Below are positions 1-9,146 of a DNA stretch of 64,000 bases, in pieces. The DNA is from Heracleum sosnowskyi (lineage: Eukaryota > Streptophyta > Magnoliopsida > Apiales > Apiaceae). Both the position numbers and the translations under genes were made by a program. The DNA lies in NCBI GenBank assembly GCA_030848705.1, contig CM061240.1, positions 124,980,998 through 125,044,997 of the forward strand, written 5' to 3'. A model generated the notes under the pieces. It saw only the letters and a program-made list of their open reading frames with translations, was not told the origin of the DNA and did no database searches. How positions within the stretch are numbered: the stretch's first letter is position 1; every line of letters begins with the position of its first letter.

Positions 1-839
1 TATTGTCGTTATTCCTTTTTTCCAGTTTACATGAATTACATTAGTATTTTGACAGTTAGCATCTTAAGATAATTTTTGGAAAAAATATTTTTCATCAACT
101 AAGTGAAACTGATAAGAAAGCATATATATATATATTTTAATGTGTGTATGCACTGGTGATTATCTTCAAATTGATATATGTATGTATAATTTTTTTATAA
201 AACACTTAGATCTTTGATTTTGTATCAATTAGCCAAAAGGCCCAAAACAAAGCATGTAGCCAAAACAAAGGTGAATGTGTATATGCTACTAGGGTATTAC
301 ACACGGTCACACGGATTAAGTTTATGCTAGACTTTCAAAAATTCTAGACTAAATTGTAGTATGATGGCTCGTACTTTAATATTTTTGCACATTAATGGTC
401 AAAATAAATAACTAAGCAAAATGATTGCTAAATTTAATTCTTTTATGCACGTTAGGGGCTCTGGGTATTTACCGTTAAATTAGCCGTCAAATACTAACGC
501 CAAGCATGGCAGAATTGTCTAAATAAAGTTTCTTTTAATTCTTTTACAAAAACATGTATCTGTACGTACGTTTATACACATGGACTTTGTTATTTTTTGA
601 CAGAACACATGTACTTTATTCAAGAGGCCCGGAATCTCAAGCCAATTTAAAATCTAAAATCACCAGGAACCATCAGTGTAGTTGATTAGCTTCCTTCATT
701 AAATCTTTAGGACAAACTAGACAAGAAAAGTAGATAAAGGACAAAGCAGGAGCAAACCAGCCTGATTCCAACTTCAACAAATACCCATATATTCATCATA
801 ATCCTCATCGTCAGTGGGAGGATTAATAGATAGGTCGGA
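1..839. other. Left flank, no gene seen
   Basis: AT-rich non-coding DNA with no credible ORF, tRNA or rRNA. Positions about 345-540 resemble 12650-12840 in the opposite orientation and are listed separately. The stretch at about 600-840 may belong to the end of the decayed Copia element that follows, but no boundary could be placed. Confidence 0.6.
345..540 (+). repeat. Diverged repeat, inverted partner of 12650-12840
   Basis: Read on the + strand, this segment aligns by eye to the reverse complement of 12650-12840. Shared landmarks are a run reading 'gactaaattg', then 'tgatggct', then 'tttttgcac', 'attaatgg', and 'gcacgttaggggct' against 'gcaggttaggggct', followed by a motif with 'ccgttaaat'. 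The two copies are diverged and lie about 12.3 kb apart. They could be ends of one large old element or two independent copies of a family. I do not recognise the family. Confidence 0.5.
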
Positions 840-1108
840 GAATGCTATTTTGTATATCTTGATGACAAATACAGTAAACTAAGTAATGAAGAAGATGAAC
901 TTAAACTCCATTGATAAAATGCTTGAGAGCTAAAAAATAGTACAACACGTTGTATCTCTATTGTATCTCTATCTATCAATCTATTTCTCTAACTAACTAT
1001 GTGTCTGTTACTTTCTATCTATATACAGAAAAATAAGAGTTAGTTGCAAGTTGGCATATATTTCAAGTTGCAAGTTGATTGTCTTAACCGGGAAGATTAA
1101 TAATCTCA
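840..1108 (-). repeat. Probable 3' LTR remnant of truncated Copia element
   Basis: On the minus strand the Copia coding remnant ends next to a polypurine tract, GAGGGAGGGT (1111-1120). This is followed by TGAGATTATT, a plausible LTR start at 1108. A TATA-like TGTATATAG lies further in, at about 1020. No matching 5' LTR exists in the window, because the element is truncated at about 7501. The far end is therefore a guess. Confidence 0.4.
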
Positions 1109-1479
1109 ATACCCTCCCTCAAGTTGGGAGGTGTTGAAGAAGACATCCCCAACTTGGACAATAACTCTGAGAACTGTGGAGAAGGCATCACCTTTGTAAG
1201 AATATCAGCAAGTTGATGTTTAGTTGGAAGATAAGAAAGTTGTAACAATCCCTCAATGACTTTGTCTCTTGTAAAGTGGCAATCAATTTAAATGTGTTTT
1301 GTACGATCATGAAAAACATGATTTTTGGTTATGTGTAATGCGGACTGATTATCGCAATGCAATGTGACTAGTTTGAGGTTTGTGACTCCCATCTCTTCTA
1401 ATAAACGAACAAGCCAGGTAACCTCAGAAGCTGCAGAGGCCATGACTTTATATTCAGCTTCTGAGGAAGAACGAGAAAC
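1109..1479 (-). pseudogene. Copia pol remnant: C-terminal RNase H
   Basis: Minus-strand reading gives the RNase H end of a Ty1/Copia polyprotein: SRSSSEAEY, a WLVRLLEEMG segment, LHCDNQSALHI and DRTKHI. Translation then meets an in-frame TAA where Glu is usual (about 1288). It continues recognisably through IDCHFTRDKV, LPTKHQLADIL and FSELLSKLGM to the polypurine tract. The RNase H domain is physically separated from its N-terminal half (6453-7501) by the CACTA insertion, so this is a dead, split retrotransposon. Its lineage looks different from the SIRE-type elements further along. Confidence 0.85.
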
Positions 1480-1482
1480 CGT

Positions 1483-1512
1483 CACTACGCCATAAGTGCT
1501 CATAGGCAATGC
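1483..1512 (+). repeat. CACTA left terminal inverted repeat
   Basis: Starts CACTACGCCATAAG. It pairs with 6420-6449 at all but one of about 30 positions. Confidence 0.92.
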
Positions 1513-2040
1513 TTTTTTATAGTTGCTATAGGCCCAATTAGTGTTGCCAAACTTAAAATGCAACACCAAGTGCATGTTGCCAATACGGCCGTTGCCTAAG
1601 ACATATAATGCAACGCTTTGACTCACAACTGCAACACTACAGATGTATTGCATTAGGGAGCAATTGCAACACGACTAGCATATAAGGGCAACACCACATC
1701 GTGTTGCCTAAGACTTGAAGATCAATACATCATTGGGGTCCACGGTGGTGCCACATCAGCAGTGGGACCCACTTTGGTGCCACGTCAGCAATGTTTCAAC
1801 TTTGGTGCCACGTCAGCAATGGGCCCCACTTTGGTGCCACATCAGCTAGGGCCCTGTACTGCCACGTCAGTAGTGGGTCCCACTAGATATATTGCAACAC
1901 TAGCAAGGAACACTGCAACACAAATATTTTCTTTTAAGCAACACCAATTTTTTTATTGCAACATCAATTCCTTTTTTAGTAACACAACAAATATAAACAT
2001 GCAACATCAAATAACATCAAATGCAACATTTTTTTAATAA
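1505..2040. repeat. CACTA left subterminal GCAACAC repeats
   Basis: About a dozen short repeats of the TTGCAACAC / GTGTTGC type are spread through this interval, in direct and inverted orientation. The same motif recurs at 6262-6425, near the other end. In CACTA elements such subterminal repeats are the binding sites of the transposase accessory protein. Here that role is inferred from position and repetition only. Confidence 0.75.
1745..1885 (+). promoter_or_regulatory. Tandem repeats with five ACGT-type or near-ACGT sites
   Basis: A roughly 30-bp degenerate tandem unit is repeated about five times. Its core reads GTGCCACGTCAGC (two copies have CACATCAGC) and is followed by a GGGCCCCAC-like spacer. 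TGACGTGGC on the other strand matches the ACGT-core sites bound by plant bZIP factors. The array lies inside the CACTA element. Whether it is active is unknown. Confidence 0.6.
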
Positions 2041-2435
2041 AAGTTTTGAAATGTTTGCTTGGTTTATACATTAATCCATCCTGTCCAACACCAACAAACC
2101 ACGCCAACGAATCCATCATGTCCAACACCAACAAACCACGCCAATAAAATACTTAAGGTCTGAAACCAACAAACCAACCAAGGAATGCGGCCATAAAAAT
2201 ACTAAAGTAATATACCTAAACAAATTCTTACCAACTTGTACCAAAATGAAGCACATGTTGCTAATTTAACTTCAAAAGTACACCCATTCTAAGTGTGAAA
2301 TTACCAACTTCTAATACTAGTGGAAGCTAGATAATAAAATCATTATGAAGTTGTGCCTCCTTGAGTCGTTGGAGTAGAATTGTCGTCTTGATCACTTGAA
2401 ACTGTGGCACAAAATTCTCCAAAATCCAATTGGAG

Positions 2436-2507
2436 CATTGGATATATTCTTGCATGAGGCAACTCGGACATGGCAGTAAGACATTGAATCGCTGTCTCTC
2501 GTATCAC
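2436..2507 (-). pseudogene. Captured exon fragment, MMS19/MET18-like
   Basis: On the minus strand an intron-like acceptor ending CAG precedes VIRETAIQCLTAMSELPHAR followed by IYPM. This resembles the C-terminal HEAT-repeat region of plant MMS19/MET18, the cytosolic iron-sulfur assembly and DNA repair factor. After YPM the reading leaves the expected protein, so the fragment is truncated. It lies within the CACTA element together with pieces of other genes, which indicates capture from genomic DNA rather than a resident gene. The identification is from memory of the family and needs a database search. Confidence 0.6.
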
Positions 2508-3357
2508 CTGAACATGTTCAAAGTTCATAATTACTAACTTAAAAATAAAACTTATCAATACATTCTATGCCTGAGCTTATTGCACACCTTTTTAGCACTT
2601 ACAGATCCTTGTCAAAAGGAAAAAAATAAATATCACTAATATCCAGAGTAATATTCTAATTGCATCCCAGCAAGACACGACAATTACTGTCTATGCTCTA
2701 TGTTACCAGACAACTTGCAACAGTTATAAGAAACACATCAGAAAGCTTTTTTTTTAAACTTTTTAACTTAATTGATTTTATAACTAATGAATGCAGCAGC
2801 TTTCAGTGGAACTGCAAAAAGCAAACAGTCATAGCAGTGAATGAGACCTGTAATAGGCAATTTATTGGTTCTCTAGACAGATTCTTTTCAAGGATACGTT
2901 TTTTAGTACAGAAACAGGAGTAGGAATCACCTTCGGTGAAATGAGATCCCAAAGCGAAATATAAATTCATGTAACAATAATAATCAAACGTAGAAGTCTC
3001 GTAATCGTACCATCATATGGGGATATCCTGCTGTTTTCTAAGAATCCAGAACCTAACTTAGTGATTTTCCGAATTTTTCTATGCTGCATAATGGCAACAT
3101 TCATATCAACATGATCTAAAACTATAGAAAACACGTGTAGAATTTTGAACAAAGAGTAACATATCAATATTCAGTAATATAACTTTTGCTTCAGGATCTT
3201 GACAAAGAAAAAACTTATGCTTCAGGATAGTTGAATTCCAAAAGGTATAATCATGTTATCATGAGTATATAGTGAGACATAGTATACACAGTGTATAATT
3301 AAGGAAAAATGATATTCAGACAATCAGCAATGGCTAAAATAAGCAAAAAGATTATAC

Positions 3358-3441
3358 CTTCAACTCAACACTGGACATTTTTAGTATTTTTTTAGGTTCC
3401 AACTCTCCAGCAAGTAAACACCGAGATAACTGTGCATTGTT
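3358..3441 (-). pseudogene. Captured exon, TFIIS-M-like fragment
   Basis: A complete 28-codon minus-strand exon lies between a CAG acceptor and a GTATAA donor. It encodes NNAQLSRCLLAGELEP, then KKILKMSSVELK. This resembles part of the central TFIIS domain (R-x-LL-x-GEL...-M-s-x-eL) of elongation-factor-like plant proteins. A likely preceding exon of the same gene lies at about 3676-3728 (VPSEGTGSTPEATSKN, then donor GTAAG). Retained splice sites point to DNA-level capture by the CACTA element. The family assignment is tentative. Confidence 0.45.
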
Positions 3442-3675
3442 CTGCCAATGGGTAAGAAAGACGAATGTTCAGTACGAATATAATATTATCATGACATATA
3501 ATACAGATTGGTATCTTCTGTGAAACTTATTTGTTAATGCTGCATTGATTTAAAGATTATTGTCAATATGTTCAAAACACAAAAGACTCCTGACACACAA
3601 TTAAAAGTCAGTTGTCTGCTGCTTTTTGATTTACCATTTATAATTAACATATAGCAATTAAAACCATCTACTTAC

Positions 3676-3728
3676 ATTTTTACTCGTCGCTTCTGGAGTA
3701 CTTCCAGTTCCTTCGCTAGGAACATTGA
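3676..3728 (-). pseudogene. Captured exon, probably upstream of the TFIIS-M-like one
   Basis: The minus strand reads VPSEGTGSTPEATSKN and ends at a GTAAG donor. Joining to the exon at 3358-3441 keeps the frame. The sequence is low-complexity and gives no family by itself. Its place next to the TFIIS-M-like exon is the only clue. Confidence 0.4.
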
Positions 3729-4180
3729 CAGTTTATATTACTCATCTGATGATATGTGCATTCTCTACCACAACTTTTGATCCTGCAGACATGAAATGAG
3801 AACTAAATGTTTTGGTGGGATTAACAAAATCCAACCAATTCCTGAGTAGCACATGAAAAATAAATATTCACTTTACAAACATAGAGAAGCATGATTGTAC
3901 CCTGTGTGAAATGCTTGAAGGAAAAAGGTATGATATACAGAGTCCCCACTTTGTTTCTAAGTAGAAGAACTAAAACTGTGGTGATCAAATTAAACATCCC
4001 AAGCGGCTAATAATTTAATTGTTTGAAAGTAAAGAGATACAATCATGATGTAGAACTGGACCTTATCCCCTTGAAATAGCTTTACAAGATTTTTTAGAAT
4101 CAAATAAACTTCCAACGGCTTGAGGTTAATTAATATCTTTTTAATAAAAAAATGAAAGAAGTTCAAAGATAGGCCCTTAC

Positions 4181-4259
4181 ATTTTTTATCCGTCAAGATA
4201 CCAGATAAGACAAGTAAGATGCTGTAAACTATATCCTTATGAAGAATATCCTCATTCAA
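4181..4259 (-). pseudogene. Captured exon-like segment, unidentified
   Basis: The minus strand reads NEDILHKDIVYSILLVLSG, then ILTDK, and stops at a GTAAGG donor. The downstream sequence reads as intron. I do not recognise the protein. Context inside the CACTA element, next to other exon fragments in the same orientation, suggests another captured host exon. Confidence 0.4.
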
Positions 4260-4644
4260 TAGTTAAAAACTCCTACAACTATAAGTATAAAATTTGGCTC
4301 ACCATAGAAATAGGAAAATACAGAAAGATAGTCAGGGGGGTATGAGGCAAAAATAAACAGATAAACAGTAAATAGGAGTGTCAGAAGTATGTAAACCAAG
4401 AGCAGGTAAACACTTAACACAAGTAACCAAATCTGCCACCTCTAAATAAATTGACAACTGGTCCACATTGTCACCTTTTGGAAAAATAAGAACACGCCTG
4501 TGCCACCAGTAATTGTAATATAGTTTACCTTCTAGAGACAGAAATTAATAAAGAATGTCTTGTATCACCACAATAATTAGTCAATATATGCATAATGTAT
4601 TTGCATCTTTAAAACTAGCAGGAATTCTATAGAAAATTTGTTAC

Positions 4645-4866
4645 CATTTCATTCTGCAGATTTCCAGAGATCCCGTGTTCATTCATTGCAAGCATTAGTT
4701 CTAAATACGTGGCTTGCATGTTCGGAGCATGCTGCTTTAAATAAGAATTGACCAAATCTGCAGGAATATTTCCAGACAGAAAGAGCTCAATGGTTTGCGA
4801 TGGGCAGCTTTCAAGAACGAGCATTGAATACTCCAGGACAATCATAGGGTCAGTTCCATAGAGAGG
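4645..4866 (-). pseudogene. Captured exon of VPS39/VAM6-like gene
   Basis: This minus-strand 222-bp exon is bounded by TTATGCAG (acceptor) and GTAACA (donor). It encodes PLYGTDPMIVLEYSMLVLES, then CPSQTIELFLSGNIPADLVN and LKQHAPNMQATYLELMLAMN. I recognise this as the clathrin-heavy-chain-repeat part of plant VPS39/VAM6, a HOPS subunit for vacuolar fusion. The 74 codons are open and well preserved, but no neighbouring VPS39 exon was found. It is therefore a transposon-borne fragment, not a functional gene. Confidence 0.75.
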
Positions 4867-5219
4867 CTGCATAAGAATATACATGAGACCAGAGCTTTCC
4901 ACCCAGAGAACTTGCACACTTTACAGTTTCAGTATAGAGCAAGCACTAAGTAATCATGGACCAGTCAGGTTCAATATAAAACAAAAAAAATCATGTGAAA
5001 CACATGACTGTTCTGTTGGCCATAATACTACAAATTATCAACACAGTATTACAAATCACCAGCCTCAGTAATACAGAACAAAAATTTTGCATTTAAACAA
5101 TACATACAACATTTTAATCAACGGAAGTTCAAAGCCCTTAATTTGAAAACCTACAAAATAAGCAAATTAAACAAGAACTTAGGCTTACATTTATAAAACG
5201 AGAAAGAAAAACTATATAC

Positions 5220-5800
5220 ATGGGCTTTCTTCCTATTTATATTTTTTTCTATGACTCTTCTCTCTCTCTCTCAATCTCTCAATCTGTCTACCATCTCTAT
5301 CGCACTCTTCGCCTTTTTCTCCATCTTTGTGTATCTCTCTCCCTGTGTATCTCTATATCACTATATCCCTCTATATCACTATCTCCCTCTATATCCATGT
5401 GTATCTCTCACTTTATATCCAACAAACAAACACAAATTACATAAAGTCATACGAAACCCTAAATTAAATATATAATCAATCAATTGAAAGCCCTAAACTA
5501 AAAGCCCTAATTAAATAGAGGTATTTTACCTTAACAAAAGCCCTAAATCGAAAGACCCAACTCAAAGCCATAAATCGAAAGCCCCAAACTGAAAGCCCTA
5601 AATTGAAAGCCTGCAAAATTAAAAAAAAAAAACAATGAGTGAAGAGTGAATATTATAGTCAAGAAAATGTGTAATTAATTACCAATTGTATGACTGAATG
5701 AGTTCGAGCGAGAGACTGTAAAAGAGAGAGTGTGTGAGAGCCAGAGATTGTTTGAGAAAGAGGATGTCTGAGATAGTGAGAGATAGTGTATGCGGGAGAA
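5220..5800. other. CT-rich tract and AAGCCCTAAA-type repeats within CACTA
   Basis: 5250-5420 is CT-rich low-complexity DNA; open frames here are composition artefacts. 5450-5620 contains about nine degenerate copies of AAAGCCCTAAAT-like sequence, resembling the AAACCCTAA telo-box of plant promoters. 5700-5790 is GA-rich. The block looks like a captured promoter or 5' UTR, but I could not tie it to a gene. Confidence 0.5.
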
Positions 5801-5993
5801 AGTGTACTTAAAAGGTGTTTTGAGCTTATTTAATTTTTTGGCGCTCCCGGTTTTCTTTTTTTGTCCTTAAAAGGTGTTTTGAGCTTATTTAATTTATAAT
5901 TAAATTTTGTAATATTATAAAACATGACTTGTATTTATATTAAATATTCCTAATGAAATCATAAATTATTATATATCAAACTTTAAAAGTAAG

Positions 5994-5995
<2 letters not shown>

Positions 5996-6044
<49 letters not shown>
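5996..6044. repeat. (TA)n microsatellite
   Basis: An uninterrupted TA dinucleotide run of about 48 bp in AT-rich DNA near the right end of the CACTA element. Confidence 0.95.
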
Positions 6045-6046
<2 letters not shown>

Positions 6047-6419
6047 TGATAATTATTTCAATTTACTTACATTTTTTTATAAACACAAAAATTTAAAAAT
6101 TATATTTTTATTTTAAAATAAAAAAGGCTACATATTTATTTTAGATATTTAATTTTGTAATATTTTATGTTTCAAACTTGAAAAGTAAAAAGATTGATCA
6201 AAATGTAATGTATTTTTCTTGAAAATGTATTCAACTTTATTTTATAATTATTAAAATATTAGATTAAATGCAACACCATCCAATGTGTTGCATGCTGAAA
6301 CCCCAATATTCACGTGCAACACCAAATGTATGTCTAATGCAATAGTATTCGAGCAATGTTGCAAAAGACTAAAACTTTGCCTATTTATTGAAACGGTTTG
6401 CTTGCAACACTCATAGAAA

Positions 6420-6449
6420 GCGTTGCCTATGAGCACTTATGGCGTAGTG
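6420..6449 (-). repeat. CACTA right terminal inverted repeat
   Basis: Reads GGCGTAGTG at its outer edge, the complement of the left end. The duplicated CGT follows at 6450-6452. Confidence 0.92.
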
Positions 6450-6452
6450 CGT

Positions 6453-7501
6453 GCTTTGTTTTTTTAGATCGCCAAGAAATAGGATACTGACCAAGTAGCC
6501 GCAAATAACCTGTGACTGAACGTCTAGTGTCTGGGCAAGTACCCCAGTCAGAATCTGAAAACGCTTGCACAGTTAACGAATCTGTAGCTTTAAGTAAAAT
6601 ACCCTGAGCTAAAGTATGATAGACATAACGGAGTGTATGAGATAGAGCTTCAAAATGACTTGTTCTGAGATGATGAAGGAACTGACTTAAAAATTGTACA
6701 GCAAATGATAAATCAGGTCGAGTGTTTGTCAAATAATTGAGCTTGCCAACTAATGAACGATAAACATCTGCATTTGGTAACAGCTCACCATCAAGATTAC
6801 TTAACCTGACATAAAGAGGAAGAGGTTTTGAAGCTGGTTTTGAAACATCAATGCCTGATGTATTAAGAAGTTCCTTAGCAAATTTACGTTGGCTAAGAAT
6901 AATACCATCTGGAACGTAGCCAACTTCAATTCCCAAAAAATAATGCAAATACCCAAATCCTTAATACCAAATACATCATTCAAATGAGACTTGAGTGACT
7001 GAATTTCAGAAGCAAGATCCCCAGTTACTATGATATCATCAACGTATACAACGACGATAGTGAGAGAAGTATCTTGTTTATTTAGGAATAGACTGTAATC
7101 ATTTTTTGATTAGGTGTAGCCCAAATCTGTTATTTCGGAAATCAACTTTGCAAACCATTCACGAAAGGATTGCTTTAAACCATATATGGATTTGACCAGT
7201 CGACAAAACTTATTAAATGGATTAGGCATACCTTCAGGCACCTGCATGCACACTTCTTCCACAAGTGTGCCATGTAAAAATGCGTTGTTCACGTCAAGCT
7301 GGTACAAAGGCCAGTTTCTGCTAGCAGCTAGTGCAATGAGACATCTGAGAGAACTCATTTTAATAACAGGGGAGAATGTCTCCTCGTAATCGATACCATA
7401 TCGTTGGTTATAACCTTTTGCTACTAGGCGCGATTTACATCGTTCCAAAGAACCATCTGCATGTAACTTTACTTTATACACCTATTTCGAACCAATTGCC
7501 T
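6453..7501 (-). pseudogene. Copia pol remnant: reverse transcriptase to RNase H
   Basis: The minus strand reads a Copia reverse transcriptase: CKSRLVAKGYNQ, LYQLDVNNAFLHG, YGLKQSFREW, YVDDIIVTG at about 7035, HYFLGIEV, and then RNase H beginning AFSDSDWGTCPDTRRSVTGY. It is broken by a TAG in place of the Trp of the usual IGSKWVYK (about 7484), a stop near 7110 and a frameshift near 6950. It is cut at about 7501, where unrelated AT-rich sequence begins, so gag, protease and integrase are missing. The CACTA element separates it from its RNase H end at 1109-1479. Confidence 0.85.
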
Positions 7502-7876
7502 TTTATTAAAGCATAAGTCTCATATAATATATAAATTAATAATTGCATATTAAATCAAAATTATAGATATTTATTATAAGATGCACTTTTATAATAAGAC
7601 TTTTATGTAACTTGCCTCCTTTTGAAATTGATGTCTTCTTATAATTCATTGCATTATAGAGTTGTGGCGTATTATGTTCATATTGTAAGAGAAAAATAAA
7701 TAATTTAATTAGATTCATGAATTTATTCAATTTACTTAAATTCATAAATATTATTTACTCAAATTTTTGAATATGTTTTGAGTATTTATAGATGAAATCA
7801 CAATAAATATAAATTTATAAAACCTGTAATTCTGAGAACTGTATATATATATTCTAAAATTTTAAAATGATATATA

Positions 7877-7907
7877 TCGATAAATTAATAAATTATTAAT
7901 TTATCGA
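7877..7907. repeat. 31-nt perfect palindrome
   Basis: The 15-nt arm TCGATAAATTAATAA faces its exact complement around one central A. It recurs at 9460-9490 in unit 2, and with one mismatch at the start at about 11039 in unit 3. It is AT-rich. A cruciform or MITE-derived hairpin is possible. Confidence 0.85.
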
Positions 7908-8480
7908 TTAATTAATATTTCGATTAATTAATAATTTTTTCTTGTACCTAAAGTATTTATTTATCGAGGTTTTACTGTACAAAAGTTATTGCAGCGTTAT
8001 CATTTTTCTCTTTTTTAATTATTATGTTTTTATTATTATTTTCTCTTTTTCTATTATGAAAACTGTAATTTTCAATAAAATATATTTTTTAATATATAGC
8101 CAAATACAACTTCTATGCTATTTTTAAATTGAAAGAAAATAATTGTACTTATATAGATCTAAGGAAACAATTTAAAAAATTGAAAGACATTTTATTTTAG
8201 AAATGAAAAAATATAAATTCAATAAATGATATTACAAATTTACAATATAACAATAAACATTTTCCTAACTAATTTACACCACAAAAATCTGTTTTGACTT
8301 ATTAATCTAATTATTGTATATTTATTGTGTAGTGTGTAGCTTATCTACTAAGTTTGACATACCCAGGATGATTCAAAATTCAGGGTGGTCACGTTAAATT
8401 GTTGGTCTTGAGAGGAGACTGGAGTTTTAGATTATTTTCGGGCTTTCGGCCATCAAAAAAGAAATAATGACTGGTATCAC

Positions 8481-8488
8481 TATAAATA
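8481..8488 (+). promoter_or_regulatory. TATA box of RNase H-like gene, unit 1
   Basis: TATAAATA lies 69 bp upstream of the ATG at 8550, in a GC-richer pocket. Identical copies are at 10064-10071 and at about 11625-11632. This supports a genuine transcription unit having been duplicated. Confidence 0.55.
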
Positions 8489-8549
8489 CCTTGGTACAGA
8501 AGAGTTAAAAGCATATCTTCCTTTTCTTATAAAAATCACAATCTACGCC

Positions 8550-9146
8550 ATGGAAAATGTAAACATTAGATGGGAAATGCCAAGAAAAGGTTTTGTGAAG
8601 ATCAATGTGTGTGGCTATTTTTGTGATCAGCCGCTAGAAAATGGAAATCGATCGTGTATTGGCGTTGTAATAAGAAGCAGCAGGGGATCTATTTTAAGGA
8701 TGTATGCAGGATCTCTTCAAATAGATGATAGGAGACTCAATGAATTTTATGCTTTTCTTGAAGGAATGAAGAGAGCGTACTATGCAGACGATTCATACTC
8801 GAGTCGCACCATGTTGATGCTTACTGGGAGTGAAGACACTCCACAATAGAAGGCACAATTTTGGAACATGCTTACATTGTACAACAACTCAATCAACGTA
8901 GAGGGGACATAAATTTTCTCAAGGATGTTCGTTTGGCCGATGCAGTTGATAATGATCTGGCCTCTTACCTAACAGAGTATGGGGCTGCTCACTGGACTAC
9001 AATGGTGAGAATTAAGAAACTTTTTGGTCGGGTTCACGAACTGTGGAATCATGACATGGGATTGGGTCCAGTGCTCCCATTATTTAAAATTGTAGGTGAA
9101 GATGACTTGGTCCCGGAAGTGGTGGAACCAGAGTTTGATCCTCCAA
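8550..9146 (+). pseudogene. RNase H-like (RVT_3-type) gene, copy 1, frameshifted
   Basis: Starts MENVNIRWEMPRKGF and continues with VKINVCGYF, IGVVIRSSRGSIL and NEFYAFLEGMKRAYY. This is the layout of the RNase H-like domain in many short plant genes and LINE C-termini. In that family the first block is usually INVDG; here the catalytic Asp is Cys. Relative to copy 3, a 7-nt deletion after the GCAGAC at about 8790 shifts the frame and gives a stop at about 8848. The rest (8861 on, VQQLNQRRGDINFLKDVRLA, YGAAHWTTMVRI) is in another frame. The end is cut by the tandem junction. Confidence 0.7.

Larger units (their letters stand above)
1483..6449. mobile_element. Non-autonomous CACTA element carrying host gene pieces
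   Basis: The element begins CACTACGCCATAAG and ends with the reverse complement. The terminal inverted repeats are about 30 bp with one mismatch. It is flanked by a perfect 3-bp target duplication, CGT, at 1480-1482 and 6450-6452. The CACTA ends and 3-bp duplication are diagnostic of the CMC/EnSpm superfamily. Subterminal TTGCAACAC-type repeats occur at both ends, as expected for transposase binding sites. I see no TNPA- or TNPD-like ORF, so movement would need a transposase supplied in trans. The interior holds exons of unrelated host genes, all read on the minus strand, still with flanking intron sequence. The insertion split the RNase H domain of a Copia element. Confidence 0.93.
7564..9146 (+). 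repeat. Tandem unit 1 of 3
   Basis: A 1583-bp unit starting TAGATATTTATTATA. It is almost identical to unit 2, with only a few substitutions seen. It contains an AT-rich upstream part, a 31-nt palindrome, a TATA box and a truncated RNase H-like gene. The unit ends inside the gene's C-terminal coding region (after GATCCTCCAA), where the next unit begins. Confidence 0.93.

Noticed and set aside
5220..5475. Two overlapping open frames rich in Ser/Leu/Ile
   Set aside because: These come from a CT-rich low-complexity tract inside a CACTA element; composition alone keeps the frames open.
5450..5620. Interstitial telomere repeats
   Set aside because: CCCTAAA words are present but irregular in spacing and sequence; telo-box-like promoter DNA fits better.
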